Shown here: positions 51,221-59,526 of the stretch, one piece after another
Layout: each line of letters begins with the position of its first letter
How positions within the stretch are numbered: position 1 is the first letter of the stretch
Assembly: GCA_965219035.1 (NCBI GenBank)
Contig: CBDCMR010000003.1
Coordinates: 1,240,001-1,304,000 of the forward strand
From: CBDCKN01 sp965219035
GTDB taxonomy: Bacteria; Gemmatimonadota; Gemmatimonadetes; Longimicrobiales; Gaopeijiaceae
DNA: 64,000 bases
Direction of reading: 5' to 3'
The notes under the pieces: model-generated
What the model saw: the letters and a program-made list of their open reading frames with translations, nothing else
Told to the model about the DNA's origin: nothing
The model's database searches: none
Translations under genes and position numbers: made by a program

Positions 51221-53498
51221 ATGCTGCCGCTCGCCTCGTCCTCCCCGGCACTCCTCACCCGCATCATATCCGCCCCACTACTCCGCCGTGCCCTGCTGTT
51301 CGGCCTCATCGCAACCGCCAGCTACGCACCAGCCCCCGCTGTCCGGACAAGCGACGAACCAGGCCGCCGCCGGCTCCGAGAGCCCAAACTACCGCCTCGC
51401 GGGACGCTTCGCGCCGTACAAGATCCGAGAGCTCATCCACAGCACGTCGGTCGAGCCCAACTGGATCGAAAACAGCGAGCGGTTCTGGTACTCATGGGAG
51501 AGCGGCAACGGGAAGAGCTACTACCTGGTCGATCCCCAGGCCGGCACCAAGACCGAGATCTTCGACAACGACCGGATCGCCGCGGAGCTCACCCGCATCA
51601 CGCTCGATCCGTGGGACGGGAAGCACCTGCCGATCCGGAAAATCAAGTTCATCGACGAGAACACCCTGCAGTTCGAGACGTCCCGAGAGGAAGAAGAAGA
51701 GGACGACGAGGAGCGAGACGAGCTGGAACAGGACGAGGAGGAGGAAGACGAGGAGGAAGATCAGAACGTCCACCACTTCGAGTACGACGTAACGACTCGT
51801 ACCCTCCGCGAGTTGGCGGACTGGGAAGGCCCCGACAACCACCCGTCCTGGGCCAGCGTGTCGCCCGATGGCCAGACCGTCGTCTTCGCTCGCAACCACA
51901 ACCTCCACATGATGAGCGGAGTCGACTACGCCCGGATCCTGGATGCGCGCCGCGGAGAGTCCGGGGACGACGCCGAGGAGGACGTCGAGATCGAGGACAC
52001 CCGGCTCACCACCGACGGTGAGGAGCACTACTCCTACGAGGCGTTCGAGCGTGGTCCCACGGACGGGGAGCGCGAAGAGGACAAAGACAAGCGGAAAAGA
52101 GCCGGAATCACCTGGTCCAAGGATTCGCGCCGCTTCGCCATGATCCGGAACGACCGCCGGACGACCCAGGATCTATGGGTCATCCACTCGACGGGCAACG
52201 ACCGGCCCGAGCTGGAGACGTACAGGTACGACATGGCCGGCGACACCCTCGTCGCCCAACCGGAAATCCTTATCTACGACCTCCCGGATCGGAATCTGGT
52301 GAAGACGAATACCGAGGGGTGGAAAGACCAGAGGCTCTTCCTCCTCAACGACCGGCAGTTCATCTACCCGGACAGTGAGGAGCCCCGCCGGTCTCTCTGG
52401 CTCTCGGAGAGCTCCGACGAACTCCACTTCGTGCGCAGGAGCCGCGACCAACACCGGATCGACGTTATGGTCGCCAACGCTTCTACGGGTGAGGTGCGCG
52501 TGCTCATCGAGGAGCGCCTGAACACGTACGTGGAAAACCAGCCCCTCGAGCTTCTGGCCTCGGGCGACATGCTCTGGTGGTCGGAGCGAGACGGCTGGGC
52601 TCACCTCTACCGCTTCGGACCCGACGGTACGCTGCGGAACCGCCTCACCGAGGGACCCTTCTCCGTGCGGCGCGTCGTGGGAGTGGATGAGGACCGCGGC
52701 ATCGTCTACTTCATGGCCAACGCCCGGGAGGCCGGCGAGGATCCTTACTACCAGCACCTCTACCGGGTGAACATGGACGGCACCGGACTCCAGCTCGTGG
52801 GCCCCGGAGACTTCGATCACCGCACCGCCATGGGTGAGTCCAACCGGTTCTTCGTCGATAATTACGCCCGTGTGAACTCGGTGCCGGCCTCCGCACTGTA
52901 CGACGTTTCCGGCCGCAAGATTATGGATCTGGAAGTCGCCGATTTCTCGCAACTCGTGGAAGCCGGGTACCAATTCCCGGAGCCTTACACGGTCAAGGCA
53001 GACGACGGAATCACCGACCTCTACGGCAACATCTACCGGCCCTTCGACTTCGATCCGGACAAAACTTACCCCATCGTCGCGTACGTCTACCCGGGCCCCC
53101 AGACCGAAGCGGTATCGAAGTTCTTCTCGACGAACGCTTCCGAGACCGCCCTCGCCCAGTTCGGCATCATCGTCATCACCGTCGGAAACCGCGGTGGCCA
53201 TCCGGCCCGCTCGAAGTGGTACCACAACTACGGCTACGGCAACCTGAGAGACTACGGCCTGGCCGATAAGAAGGCGGCCATTGAGCAGCTCGCCGACCGC
53301 TACGACTACATCGACATCGACCGGGTGGGCATCTACGGGCACTCGGGTGGCGGCTTCATGTCGACGGCGGCCATGCTCTTCCAGCTCGGGATCGTGAACT
53401 GGGCCGAAAACATGTACGGGATCCAGATCGGCCTCATCAACATCATCAGCGGGAAGGAAAGCCTTCAGTTCCTCCCCATCGTCAACTGGTCGTTCTGA
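51221..53498 (+). pseudogene. S9 peptidase fused by rearrangement to the end of a surface-repeat protein
   Basis: The ATG at 51221 (GGAG upstream) opens a signal peptide (LLRRALLFGLIATASYAPAP), but this is in a different frame from the main protein, which becomes readable around 51345 (GQATNQAAAGSESPNYRLAG): a frameshift. The DPP IV propeller follows, with a very acidic insert (EEEEEDDEERDELEQDEEEE, nt ~51688-51760). The hydrolase domain reaches the nucleophile GHSGGGFMSTAAML at about 53338-53380. It then switches to LGIVNWAENMYGIQIGLINI, then ISGKESLQFLPIVNWSF, the end of LA_2272-type surface-repeat proteins. The catalytic Asp and His are gone. Two lesions make this a pseudogene. Confidence 0.85.
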
Positions 53499-53598
53499 GG
53501 ACCCTCGCGGTGTAGCCCTCCAGGGAGGCGGTGCGGTCCGTGCGGGAAGCGACCACAGAACCGTGGGCATCCAAATCTCGGGCGTGCACCACGACGTC

Positions 53599-54420
53599 TC
53601 AGGCCTTTAGCACGACCCCGGGCCGGATACCCGTCCCCCACCGAACAAACAGTGCGATGACCAGCGTCAGCCCGAACACGCACACGAGAAGCGGCCCCGT
53701 CGCGACGTCCCACACGAAGGACGCTACCACGCCGGCCACCAACGCTACCGTGCCGACAGCCCACGCAAGCACGAGCGCCGCGAGGAATCGGCTCGTGAAC
53801 AAGAAGGCCACGACGGCGGGAATCACAAGGGCGCAGAACACCGTGAGCACGCCGGCGATGGCGACGGAAAACGAGATGACGATCCCGAAAGGCACGTAGA
53901 AGAGGAAGTCCCAGAGCCGTGCCTGGTTGACGGTGTCGTCAAGCAGAGACAAAGCGACAAAACGGCGTCGGAACACGTAATAGAAGACGCCTAGGCCGAC
54001 GTAAACCGCCGCCATGCGCAGGATCTGCGGCCAGGTCACCCAGATGAGGGTGCCCGTCATCGTCTCTGCCACGTGCTCCGCGCCCTCGGCAGTGAAGCCG
54101 GCGATGAGGATGACCGCCGCGGAGGCCACCACGAAGGTGATGCCGATGATGGCCTCCTGGGGCACCACCGTCTCCCGGAGTCGGCTGAACGAGAAGATCA
54201 GGGCCCCCAGAAGCGTGAAACCGAGCGAGAAGGCCATCGACAGGGGCGTCCCGCGCTCCACGCCCATCATCAAGCCCACGGTAGTGCCCAAAGCGGCGAT
54301 CTGGGCGAACGCCAGGTCGACGAAGATCACGCCCCGGGCGATGACGTGCAGGCCCAGGTACGCGTGGAGCGCGAGGATGACGAGGCCGGCCGCGATGGGC
54401 GCGAGCATCAAGTCGAGCAT
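53599..54420 (-). CDS. metal ABC transporter permease (ZnuB/MntB type)
   Basis: A 273-aa protein with eight to nine TM helices. The ABC-3 family signature AFAQIAALGTTVG follows the ARGVIFVDLA loop, and later helices (VLTVFCALVIPAVVAFLFTS) match. It would move Zn or Mn into the cytoplasm together with the binding protein encoded 54 bases upstream in the same operon. No ATPase gene lies between or next to them in this window. Confidence 0.9.
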   Translation of the reverse strand: MLDLMLAPIAAGLVILALHAYLGLHVIARGVIFVDLAFAQIAALGTTVGLMMGVERGTPLSMAFSLGFTLLGALIFSFSRLRETVVPQEAIIGITFVVASAAVILIAGFTAEGAEHVAETMTGTLIWVTWPQILRMAAVYVGLGVFYYVFRRRFVALSLLDDTVNQARLWDFLFYVPFGIVISFSVAIAGVLTVFCALVIPAVVAFLFTSRFLAALVLAWAVGTVALVAGVVASFVWDVATGPLLVCVFGLTLVIALFVRWGTGIRPGVVLKA

Positions 54421-54436
54421 CTAGTGTTCCGTTTCC

Positions 54437-54453
54437 GAAGTTCGCGAGCCACC
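54437..54453 (+). repeat. dispersed 17-bp repeat, copy 2
   Basis: Same word as at 2767-2783 (GAAGTTCGCGAGCCACC), between the permease start and the binding-protein stop, where the ATPase gene would be expected in the usual order. Confidence 0.6.
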
Positions 54454-54474
54454 AAGAGGGTCGGGGCGCCGTGG

Positions 54475-55536
54475 TCAGCCGGCCGGTCGGGCAACAGCCC
54501 CGGCCAGCCCGTTGACCCAGTCGTCCACGAGGGAGAAGTAGTCATCCACGCCTTCCTTGCCCCCCGGATTCATGGGGACCACGACCGCCGTGGCGTCACC
54601 GCGTCGGGCCACCGACTCGACCTTCCTCTGGTCGAAGTAGGAGGCCGCAAGGATCACGTCGAGGCCTTGGCTCGACATCTCCTCCAGGAGCTCGGCCACA
54701 TGCCGCGGGGTGGGCGGGATGCCCGGCTTGGCCTCGACGAAATCGGCACAGCGCACCCCGAAGCGGTCCTCGAGGTACGCCCAGTTCTTGTGATAGCATA
54801 TGATATCGCGGCCGCGGAACGACTCCGCCACTCCGAGCCAGCCCCCGAGCTCTTCGATGAGTGGCCTGCCCTCGAACTCCTCACCTTCGAGGAACGAGTG
54901 TAGCGTCCCCTGGAGGGCCAACTGCTGCAGGAGATCCCCCTCAAGGAGCTCGACGAGACGCTCCCCGAAAAGCCTCCTGTGGATCTCGTCGGTCAAGCGC
55001 GCCAGGCCCTCGTCCCACACTCGAGACCTCTCGGGCGCGACCCTCTTTAGTCCCACCGTGATGTTCCGGGCCACCTGCACCGCCCTGAGGGGATCGGTGA
55101 CCAGGTGGGGGTTGCCAAAGATGTGAACATCTCCGCCGCTCCGATCGGCCGATGCCGGGATGTCCAGGAGCTCGATACCCGTGTAGGCCGTCACATAACC
55201 GCGGCCTCCTTCCGAGACGTCCCTGTTCCCCGCCCGATCGAGAAGAGTCGGTACCCAGAGCTCCAGGTCCAAGCCGGTCGTGACGAACATGTCCGCGCGA
55301 CGGATCTGAACGGCGAAGCTGGGCTTGGGTCGGACGAAGTGTGAGTCCTCGTTGGGTGACGCGATGGAGCTCACCTCCACCTCCGCGCCTCCGATCTTCC
55401 GCACGAGATCCGCGTAGACCGGAAGCGTCGTCACCACCCGTACAGGCTCGCGCCGGTCTGGCGAGGCGACGGTGGATCCGCGACCGCCGAGCCCCAGCGT
55501 CCAGCCCGTCATCATCGCTGCAGCAAGTATTCTCAT
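54475..55536 (-). CDS. zinc/manganese-type ABC transporter substrate-binding protein (ZnuA-like)
   Basis: A 353-aa cluster A-I binding protein with an N-terminal signal region (LAAAMMTGWTLGLGG). Metal-ligand positions: His in NEDSHFVRPKP, His in FGNPHLVTDP, His in ICYHKNWAYLEDRFG, and an acid in ASYFDQRKVES. The usual His-rich loop is absent. It captures the metal in the periplasm for the permease downstream. It starts 15 bases after the end of the porin-like gene, so the three genes form one operon in the order porin, binding protein, permease. Confidence 0.88.
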   Translation of the reverse strand: MRILAAAMMTGWTLGLGGRGSTVASPDRREPVRVVTTLPVYADLVRKIGGAEVEVSSIASPNEDSHFVRPKPSFAVQIRRADMFVTTGLDLELWVPTLLDRAGNRDVSEGGRGYVTAYTGIELLDIPASADRSGGDVHIFGNPHLVTDPLRAVQVARNITVGLKRVAPERSRVWDEGLARLTDEIHRRLFGERLVELLEGDLLQQLALQGTLHSFLEGEEFEGRPLIEELGGWLGVAESFRGRDIICYHKNWAYLEDRFGVRCADFVEAKPGIPPTPRHVAELLEEMSSQGLDVILAASYFDQRKVESVARRGDATAVVVPMNPGGKEGVDDYFSLVDDWVNGLAGAVARPAG

Positions 55537-55551
55537 TATCCCGCTATCCCC

Positions 55552-56886
55552 TCAGTACGTCTCGTGCTTGTGCGGACCCATGGCGAAGGTGATCCGCAGC
55601 GTGAACTGCCCCGTCGTCTCCCCCGGGTTTCCCAGTATGTCGTACTCGGCCCTCAGGCGGACGAACTCGCTCTGCCAATACGTGAGCGCAGGCGACGCGA
55701 GCCACGCCGTCTCACTCGGATCCTCGGGGTTCTCTACCCACTCGTACCGGCCGGAGGCAATCCACTGTCTGGAGAGCTTGAGCTCCGCGAGGGACCACAG
55801 GCCGATGGCCGACTCGGGCACCGGCAGACCGGCCACGGCCCCCGGATCGGAGAGCATGACGCCCCCCCGAAGAGTGAAGCCGCGGTACAGTGAGCGATCC
55901 GGCGGAATCCAATTGAACGCTGCCTCTGCACCGAAGAGTCGATTCGCGAACTCGCCGTCCTCCACGACGTGATCGCCGAAGACGGCGCTGAAGCCCAGTT
56001 CCAGATCCGTGGACAACGACAGTTGCCAGAAGGCGTTGAAATGACCCAGGTAGCTCAGACCGTGGGATTCACCGAACAGGATGTCGTTGCGGCTCCTCGT
56101 GGCCTCGAACGTCGTTTCATACGCACCGCCCCCACTATTGGGAAGCAACCAGTGGAGCGATACGCCGTCTTGGGCCAGTGCTTCGTCCCCGATGAAGGCC
56201 AGGTGGGGGAGCGACCGGCTCTGGAATTGGAGGGCATGGCTGTGCCAGCGGTTGAGCTGTCCGAACTGCTGGAAGAAGCGTCCTACCTTGATCCCCAACC
56301 CGCCGGCGATCCCCACCCACTCCATATAGCCTTCTTCGACGACCAGGGCGGTGCCGTGCTCCTCCTCCTCTTCCTCGGCGCCCGGGAAGACCTCGACGCC
56401 CGCCCCCTCCTCCTCCGCCGAGACGAAGATCTTCGCCCGGGTGAACGGATCGAGGGCCGAGACGAAGGAGAACTCGAACTCCCTCGGGACGAAGTTGTCG
56501 GCGTCCGGGTCTTCGCTCTGGACAGAAACGTAGACGTCACCCGTAACGCTGATCTCCGGGTTCAGTGCCTGGAGGGAGCGCGACCGGCCCGCGAACTCCT
56601 GGTCGCCCTCCGGCTCCGCAGGCGTGTCGGCCTGCGCGCCACCCGCTGCGGCCCGGGCGGCGGCGCGGAGCCGGGCCAGGGCGTCCTCCTCTTCCGCCGG
56701 TTCCGCCTCACCCCGCTCGAGGAGCAGTCGGATGCTGTCGAGCTGGGCCCGGAGCTGGGCGATCTCCGCCCGTAGCGAGTCGGCCTGCGTGCGTGGAATA
56801 TCCTGACCCCGCGCCACTACGGGCAGCGCTGCTAGAGCGCCGGCTAGGATGAACAGGCTCAAGCCTCTGGTTGATTTCTGCTTCAT
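55552..56886 (-). CDS. outer-membrane porin-like protein of the metal uptake operon
   Basis: A 444-aa protein. A signal peptide (LSLFILAGALAALPVVARGQ) is followed by a coiled coil (QADSLRAEIAQLRAQLDSIR), then an acidic/Ala-rich linker and beta-strands typical of a 12- to 16-strand barrel (GYMEWVGIAGGLGIKVGRFF). The C terminus ends GPHKHETY, with two histidines, unusual for a barrel end. Its place at the head of the operon suggests passage of Zn or Mn through the outer membrane. Confidence 0.75.
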   Translation of the reverse strand: MKQKSTRGLSLFILAGALAALPVVARGQDIPRTQADSLRAEIAQLRAQLDSIRLLLERGEAEPAEEEDALARLRAAARAAAGGAQADTPAEPEGDQEFAGRSRSLQALNPEISVTGDVYVSVQSEDPDADNFVPREFEFSFVSALDPFTRAKIFVSAEEEGAGVEVFPGAEEEEEEHGTALVVEEGYMEWVGIAGGLGIKVGRFFQQFGQLNRWHSHALQFQSRSLPHLAFIGDEALAQDGVSLHWLLPNSGGGAYETTFEATRSRNDILFGESHGLSYLGHFNAFWQLSLSTDLELGFSAVFGDHVVEDGEFANRLFGAEAAFNWIPPDRSLYRGFTLRGGVMLSDPGAVAGLPVPESAIGLWSLAELKLSRQWIASGRYEWVENPEDPSETAWLASPALTYWQSEFVRLRAEYDILGNPGETTGQFTLRITFAMGPHKHETY

Positions 56887-57011
56887 GGTCCTTCCCCTGA
56901 GGCGCCCGCTTCCGACTGCCTGGGAAGGGGCGACGAGCGACGGGGCGCGAGGGTCCGCCAGAGTGCGGATGCACCGCGCTCACGGTCTCTCTGCGTGCTG
57001 CAGAGAGGATC

Positions 57012-57350
57012 TCAGAAGGTGGGTGGACCCCGAGGGTGGGTGGGACGGGAGAGGCGCGACTGCGGAGTCGCATCCTGCATGGGCGCCACGGTCTCCCCGA
57101 TAGATGGCGGGAGAGCCTTCTCGACGTGGGTGGGCTTGCCGGCCCATAGCTGCTTCCCGTAGTGGGAGCAGATAGTATGATCGTGTGTCGGGAGGCTGCA
57201 CGCCGCCTGGTGCTCCTCTTCGATGGCGATCTCGGACCCCAAGAGATCGCCATCGAGGAACGGTATGGTGACCCCTACGGCCAGCGTCCAAATCGCCAGC
57301 CCGGTCCCCAATCGCTTGGCCAAGCATTCCCGCAACCGGATCATGACCAT
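57012..57350 (-). CDS. small exported protein with a His/Cys motif
   Basis: A 112-aa protein, start ATG at 57350 or 57344. The hydrophobic segment RLGTGLAIWTLAVGVTIPFL may be a signal or anchor. It is followed by IEEEHQAACSLPTHDHTICS, rich in His and Cys, and a Pro-rich tail. It lies just upstream of the metal-uptake operon on the same strand, so metal binding is plausible. No known family is recognised. The ribosome binding site is weak. Confidence 0.5.
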   Translation of the reverse strand: MVMIRLRECLAKRLGTGLAIWTLAVGVTIPFLDGDLLGSEIAIEEEHQAACSLPTHDHTICSHYGKQLWAGKPTHVEKALPPSIGETVAPMQDATPQSRLSRPTHPRGPPTF

Positions 57351-57532
57351 GACGCTAGAGCAGACCGCCAGGGCTGTCAACGCCGAGACGCTCTTGTGGG
57401 GGGACTTGCGGGAGGCGTCGGGCGGAGCGGAGGTTGCTGTCTGCAGACGTGGCGGGAGGGGCGATCCCTCGACTCCCCGGGGATGCCTCGCGAGGGGACC
57501 TGTCGCGAAGAACCACAGATCCGGGAGGCGCC

Positions 57533-58786
57533 ATGGCCAGCCTGTCACGCCGAGCGATGCTGGGAGCGACCGGGGGATTCATCGCAGGGGGACTCCTCAA
57601 GACACAGGCCGACGCCATCACCTTGGGTGATGCCGCGCCCGCGCCGCAGAAGGCGCCGCAGGATCGTACCAGGGTGCTGGGAGCCAACACCAGCGGGCTG
57701 GGCCGGAGGGCCCCGGGCGAGCAGCCTCGGCGCCAGGTGTCGCGACCCGGTCCGTCGTCGTCTTCGCGCACTCCGCTCCACGAGCTCCGCGGGATCATCA
57801 CGCCCGCCGACCTCCACTTCGAGCGGCACCACGGCGGCATTCCCACCATCGATCCGGAACGCTACTCACTCCTGATCCACGGCATGGTGGAGCGGCCGAT
57901 GACGTTCACGTTGCGAGACCTGAAGCGCTTTCCCGCCGCGTCACGCCTCTGCTTCGTCGAGTGCTCCGGGAACGGTGGGGCGGCGTACAACCGAAGTCCC
58001 CGCCCCGAGGCCTCCCCGCAGCAGATCGACGGGCTGCTCAGCACGAGCGAGTGGACGGGGGTGGCCCTGACCACGCTCCTTCGGGAGGTGGGGGTGCGGT
58101 CTGGAGCGACCTGGCTGCTGGCCGAAGGCGGGGACGCGGCCGTCATGGCCCGAAGCGTGCCTCTGGAGAAGGCCTGGGACGACGCCATGATCGCCTACGG
58201 CCAGAACGGCGAGGCAATCCGTCCCGAACAGGGCTATCCGGCTCGGCTCCTCCTGCCGGGATGGGAGGGCAACGCCCAGGTGAAGTGGATCCGCCGCATC
58301 GAAGTGTCCGATGGGCCCTTCATGACGCGGGACGAGACCTCCAAGTACACAGACCCGCTCGCCGACGGAACGGCACGCCAGTTCAGCCTCGTGATGGACG
58401 CGAAGTCGACCATCACCTTCCCGACTTTCCCGTACGTGCTGCCGGAGCGTGGCTGGTGGGAAATCTCGGGGCTGGCCTGGAGCGGCCGGGGCCGCATCAC
58501 GCGGGTGGACATTAGCACCGACGGAGGTCGCACCTGGCAGCCGGCGGAGCTCCAGGAACCCGTCCTCTCGAAGTGCACGACCCGCTTCCGGCACCTGTGG
58601 AACTGGGACGGCCGAGAGACCGTTCTCATGAGCCGCGCCGTGGACGAGACGGGGTACACACAGCCCGATCTCCAGACGCTCATGGCGGCCAGAGGAGAGG
58701 GCAGCGCATACCACTACAACAGCATCAGGCCCTGGAAGGTGGGGTCGGACGGGCGGGTCCTTTTCGGGACGGGAGATGGGCCATGA
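57533..58786 (+). CDS. sulfite dehydrogenase molybdopterin subunit (SorA/SoxC-like)
   Basis: A 417-aa protein. The ATG at 57533 follows CGGGAGG. The Tat signal SRRAMLGATGGFIAGG leads into a long Pro/Ser/Arg linker. Cys144 in FVECSGNGG is the Mo ligand of the sulfite-oxidase fold; LLLPGWEGNAQVKWIRRIEV and the C-terminal dimerisation domain with STDGGRTWQPAEL are also family marks. It oxidises sulfite to sulfate in the periplasm. Its TGA overlaps the ATG of the cytochrome gene (ATGA), so the two are translationally coupled. Confidence 0.92.
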   Translation: MASLSRRAMLGATGGFIAGGLLKTQADAITLGDAAPAPQKAPQDRTRVLGANTSGLGRRAPGEQPRRQVSRPGPSSSSRTPLHELRGIITPADLHFERHHGGIPTIDPERYSLLIHGMVERPMTFTLRDLKRFPAASRLCFVECSGNGGAAYNRSPRPEASPQQIDGLLSTSEWTGVALTTLLREVGVRSGATWLLAEGGDAAVMARSVPLEKAWDDAMIAYGQNGEAIRPEQGYPARLLLPGWEGNAQVKWIRRIEVSDGPFMTRDETSKYTDPLADGTARQFSLVMDAKSTITFPTFPYVLPERGWWEISGLAWSGRGRITRVDISTDGGRTWQPAELQEPVLSKCTTRFRHLWNWDGRETVLMSRAVDETGYTQPDLQTLMAARGEGSAYHYNSIRPWKVGSDGRVLFGTGDGP

Positions 58787-59472
58787 GCGCGCGGCGGAAG
58801 CACCCCGATCCCAGACAGCGCGTGGCCGTCACGGCGGCGATCCTGCTTTCCCTGACCCTCGTGTCCCTGGCCTGCGAGTCGGGGGAAGCCATTCCAAGCG
58901 GGCAGACCACGTCTAGACCCGCGGCGGCTCCTGGCTTTGGTCCCCCGCCCGAGCCAACCGCCGCGCCCGAGCACTGGCCCACGACCTTCACCATCGGCCG
59001 GGACGCCACCGAAGCCGAGATCGCGGCGCTGGACATCGACGTCAGACCGGACGGTGCAGGCCTGCCCCCGGGAAGCGCCTCGGTGGCCGAGGGTGCTCGG
59101 GTCTACGCGGCCAAGTGTGCCGTGTGCCACGGCCCCACTGGCACGGAGGGGCCCAACGACCGCCTGGTAGGGCGGGAGCCACGGGAGGGCTTTCCGTTCG
59201 GCGCCGTCCGCGGACAGTACCGGAAGACCGTGGGCAACTATTGGCCCTACGCCACGACCCTGTTCGACTATGTGAACCGCACCATGCCCCTGGACGAACC
59301 CGGCTCGCTCTCGGCGGACGAGGTGTACGCCGCGGCCGCCTACGTCCTCTACCTCAATGAGATCATCCCGGAGGATGCGGTCATGGACGCCGAGACGCTC
59401 CCGGCCGTCGTGATGCCGGCCCGCGGCCGCTTCGTGCCCGACAACCGGATGGGAGGACCGGAGATCCGCTGA
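58783..59472 (+). CDS. c-type cytochrome partner of the sulfite dehydrogenase (SorB/SoxD-like)
   Basis: A 229-aa protein. The N terminus has a hydrophobic helix (VAVTAAILLSLTLVSLAC) that may be a lipoprotein or plain signal. A Pro/Ala linker is followed by one heme site, CAVCHG (Cys112, Cys115, His116), and a probable axial Met in NRTMPLDEPG. It accepts electrons from the sulfite dehydrogenase encoded just upstream. One heme only, as in SorB or the SoxD N-terminal domain. Confidence 0.9.
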   Translation: MSARRKHPDPRQRVAVTAAILLSLTLVSLACESGEAIPSGQTTSRPAAAPGFGPPPEPTAAPEHWPTTFTIGRDATEAEIAALDIDVRPDGAGLPPGSASVAEGARVYAAKCAVCHGPTGTEGPNDRLVGREPREGFPFGAVRGQYRKTVGNYWPYATTLFDYVNRTMPLDEPGSLSADEVYAAAAYVLYLNEIIPEDAVMDAETLPAVVMPARGRFVPDNRMGGPEIR

Positions 59473-59526
59473 GGGGAGTATCCTTCGCCGGAGTCGACCA
59501 GTGGCATCACGGGGAACACTAGATAA

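Noticed and set aside
49996..51309. Longer start of the Ycf48-like protein at 51309
   Set aside because: The extra 78 residues are Arg/Ser-rich, overlap the divergent promoter region and the next gene's start, and push the signal peptide inside.
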